Below are positions 14,830-16,175 of a stretch of DNA of 16,175 nucleotides, piece by piece. Origin of the DNA: Clostridia bacterium. GTDB taxonomy: Bacteria > Bacillota > Clostridia > Christensenellales > Borkfalkiaceae. The notes beneath the pieces were generated by a model. The model saw nothing but the letters and a program-made list of their open reading frames with translations, searched no databases and was not told the origin of the DNA. The position numbers and the translations under genes are program-made. The stretch is from NCBI GenBank assembly GCA_900769545.1, contig CAAGGZ010000062.1, positions 1 through 16,175 of the forward strand. Reading direction: 5' to 3'. Position 1 is the stretch's first letter; the number at the start of each line of letters is the position of its first letter.

Positions 14830-14859
14830 TGTGTGTACCGCCATAAGACGGTACACACA
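14830..14859 (-). repeat. Intercistronic hairpin after the partial module gene
   Basis: TGTGTGTACCG (14830-14840) and CGGTACACACA (14849-14859) form a perfect 11-bp stem with an 8-nt loop, 18 bp after the stop at 14878. No U tract follows on the minus strand. Position and shape match the hairpin at 8279-8310. It may protect the upstream mRNA end or reduce read-through, so that the module protein is made in excess of downstream products. Confidence 0.68.
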
Positions 14860-14877
14860 ATCGTTGTTATTAATTAT

Positions 14878-16175
14878 TTATTCTGCGTCAACAATTCTAA
14901 TTGCCGTAATCTTGAAGTATGCATCTGCTTCGCCATTGAAGACAAACTGCATTCTAATCCCTGCGCAATCTTCCACAACAGCTACGGATAAGGTCGTTTT
15001 AGCACAATCCCAACCGCCATCCCAGTTTGCATTGCCAATAACAGCCGTCGTTTTTCCGTCCGCATCACCGGCAGCATTTGCAGTATAGCCAAGGAATGTG
15101 ATTTGATTACCGCTTGCATACGCTACGTTTTCACCTACGTATTCTACGTCAATTTCAACTACTTTACCAGACGCAACCTCTTGTTGCAATACGAGAAGAT
15201 ACGTACCATCACTCGCCTTCGTAACCTTCAAATATCCGTCTACGATTTCGTAGTTTACATTGCTCGCTTTGCCAAAATCGTTAATTTGGTCAGCGGTAGA
15301 GAAATCATATACCGTTCTCGTCGCCGTAATACGCATATCTTCAATTTTCCAATAGGCTTCCGCGTTCTTTGCAAAACGAACCAAGAATTTGATACCAGCG
15401 CAATCCTGCGTTACTTCAAATGTTGCACTGAATTTACCGCCGTTCCAGTCGTTAGGAGTATCCCAAGCCGTATAATAAGCGCCATTGAAAAGGTTGTCAC
15501 CATTTTCGTTTACACCATACATCCAAATGCCGTGGCCTACGTTAATCGCACCAACCAACTCAAATTCAATTACAACTTTCATGCCAACCGTCAACGCTTT
15601 GTTATATACAAATTCCGCCTGAGGCATATTATCGGAGCTAATCGTTTTGTCTTCGGGGGAAAGCTTTAAGTAGCCTTCCGCCGTGTTGATTTCTACGATA
15701 CCGTTATTAAGGCTTGCAAATTCATTCTTTTGGTCTTCCGTCGTGAAATCGTATTCCGTTCTCGTATTTACTACGGGTTCATCAGGAGTTACGGGCTCGT
15801 CAGGAATTACAGGTTCGTCGGTGGGAAGTTCTTCTACTTCTTCGCCTTCTGCGTAAAGCTTAATGTTCGTAATCTTGAAGTATGCGCCTTCGTCGCTGTT
15901 CATTACGAACTGCATTCTAAGACCTGCGCAATCTTTCGTGATTTCGCTTACAAGTCTTATCTTCGCGCAATCCCAGCCGCCGTCCCATTTAGCATTACCC
16001 ATGACCGCATAGGTATTGCCATCGGAATCGCCTGCTTCATTCGCGCCGTACGTCAAAAACGTGATTTGACCGTCTGCATACGCCAAGTTCGTACCTACGT
16101 ATTCTACGTCCACAGTCACTTTCATACCTGCAGTAAGTTCTCTGTTAAGGACAAGTATACTTTCGCTGCCTGCCG
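14878..16175 (-). CDS. Secreted modular glycan-binding protein, 3' part only
   Basis: The frame is open to the window edge and continues upstream of it, so the true start is not seen; the first visible Met at 16125 lies inside a module. About 431 residues are visible: most of a type-A module, a linker with repeated DEPV units, a complete type-B module, and a complete type-A module that ends the protein at IRIVDAE. The modules are the same as those in the large secreted protein, with WDGGWDC and DCAGI in type A and HGIWMYG and TAWDTP in type B. There is no C-terminal anchor and no enzyme domain in the visible part. It is probably exported, with the signal peptide beyond the window, and probably binds glycan. 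It is the most upstream visible gene of the operon. Confidence 0.8.
   Translation of the reverse strand, partial: AGSESILVLNRELTAGMKVTVDVEYVGTNLAYADGQITFLTYGANEAGDSDGNTYAVMGNAKWDGGWDCAKIRLVSEITKDCAGLRMQFVMNSDEGAYFKITNIKLYAEGEEVEELPTDEPVIPDEPVTPDEPVVNTRTEYDFTTEDQKNEFASLNNGIVEINTAEGYLKLSPEDKTISSDNMPQAEFVYNKALTVGMKVVIEFELVGAINVGHGIWMYGVNENGDNLFNGAYYTAWDTPNDWNGGKFSATFEVTQDCAGIKFLVRFAKNAEAYWKIEDMRITATRTVYDFSTADQINDFGKASNVNYEIVDGYLKVTKASDGTYLLVLQQEVASGKVVEIDVEYVGENVAYASGNQITFLGYTANAAGDADGKTTAVIGNANWDGGWDCAKTTLSVAVVEDCAGIRMQFVFNGEADAYFKITAIRIVDAE
14890..15309 (-). repeat. C-terminal type-A module of the partial gene
   Basis: It runs from VYDFSTADQINDF to ITAIRI and keeps EIDVEYV, QITFLGYTANA, NANWDGGWDC and EDCAGIRMQFV. 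The two cysteines are again separated by 12 residues. It is nearest in pattern to type-A module 1 of the large protein, which also has ASGNQ-TFL-YTANAAGDADG. Confidence 0.72.
15328..15756 (-). repeat. Type-B module of the partial gene
   Basis: It runs from EYDFTTEDQKNEF to WKIEDMRI. It shares HGIW-YGVN, TAWDTP, W-GGKF and QDCAGIKFLVRFA with type-B module 1 of the large protein and has the single type-B cysteine. Confidence 0.72.
15775..15828 (-). repeat. 18-bp tandem repeat encoding a DEPV linker
   Basis: Three 18-bp units (15775-15792, 15793-15810, 15811-15828), the third diverged, encode the linker around DEPVIPDEPVTPDEPVVN. The linker is proline- and acid-rich and separates the first visible type-A module from the type-B module. 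Copy number could change by slippage. Confidence 0.65.
15853..16175 (-). repeat. Type-A module cut by the window edge
   Basis: The visible part begins with an AGSESILVLNRELTAGM-like strand that matches the SGATNILVFDSEL strand of type-A module 1 of the large protein, and continues through VDVEYV, AKWDGGWDC and KDCAGLRMQFV to AYFKITNIKLY. The module's N-terminal edge is outside the window. Confidence 0.7.

Overview
The window looks like a piece of an uncultured, low-GC, Gram-positive gut anaerobe of the Clostridia (Bacillota). The reasons are AGGAG-type ribosome binding sites, Gram-positive-style lipoprotein signals (cysteine after a short hydrophobic stretch), InlB B-repeats in a secreted protein, AT-rich intergenic DNA and sigma-A-like promoters. 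This placement is inference; no marker gene is present. Every gene I can support lies on the minus strand, so the biological order runs from high to low coordinates.

Positions 16175 down to 2008 form what looks like one long glycan-degradation operon of eight genes with gaps of 1 to 94 bp. In order of transcription: the 3' part of a secreted protein built from repeated beta-sandwich-like modules (enters from beyond 16175); a lipoprotein with a TIM-barrel glycosidase-like domain (14783-13530); a 45-residue peptide (13491-13354); a Ser/Asp-rich stalk lipoprotein (13340-13026); a 1558-residue secreted protein with InlB repeats, five modules of the same two types and a C-terminal paralogue of the lipoprotein's domain (13001-8325); a lipoprotein tyrosine-phosphatase-family enzyme with an FN3-like domain (8261-7086); a cytoplasmic GH38 alpha-mannosidase (7066-4091); and a cytoplasmic putative glycosidase resembling DUF6259 proteins (4089-2008). 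The likely logic is that exported proteins bind and trim a mannose-containing, perhaps phosphorylated, glycan outside, and two cytoplasmic enzymes finish imported fragments. No transporter or regulator is seen here, and the operon promoter lies outside the window.

Positions 2007 to 1519 are a structured non-coding stretch: a compound hairpin, four small adjacent hairpins, two copies of a tRNA-3'-end-like sequence ending TCGTCCACCA, a strong bidirectional terminator, an 11-bp-spaced direct repeat and a minus-strand terminator. It resembles an integration scar or boundary between two gene neighbourhoods.

Positions 1536 to 99 hold a HipBA-type toxin-antitoxin pair with its own promoter. The -10 box lies inside an 18-bp palindrome and the predicted hipB mRNA is nearly leaderless. 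At the left edge a second promoter, a ribosome binding site and an ATG show that another minus-strand gene begins at position 4.
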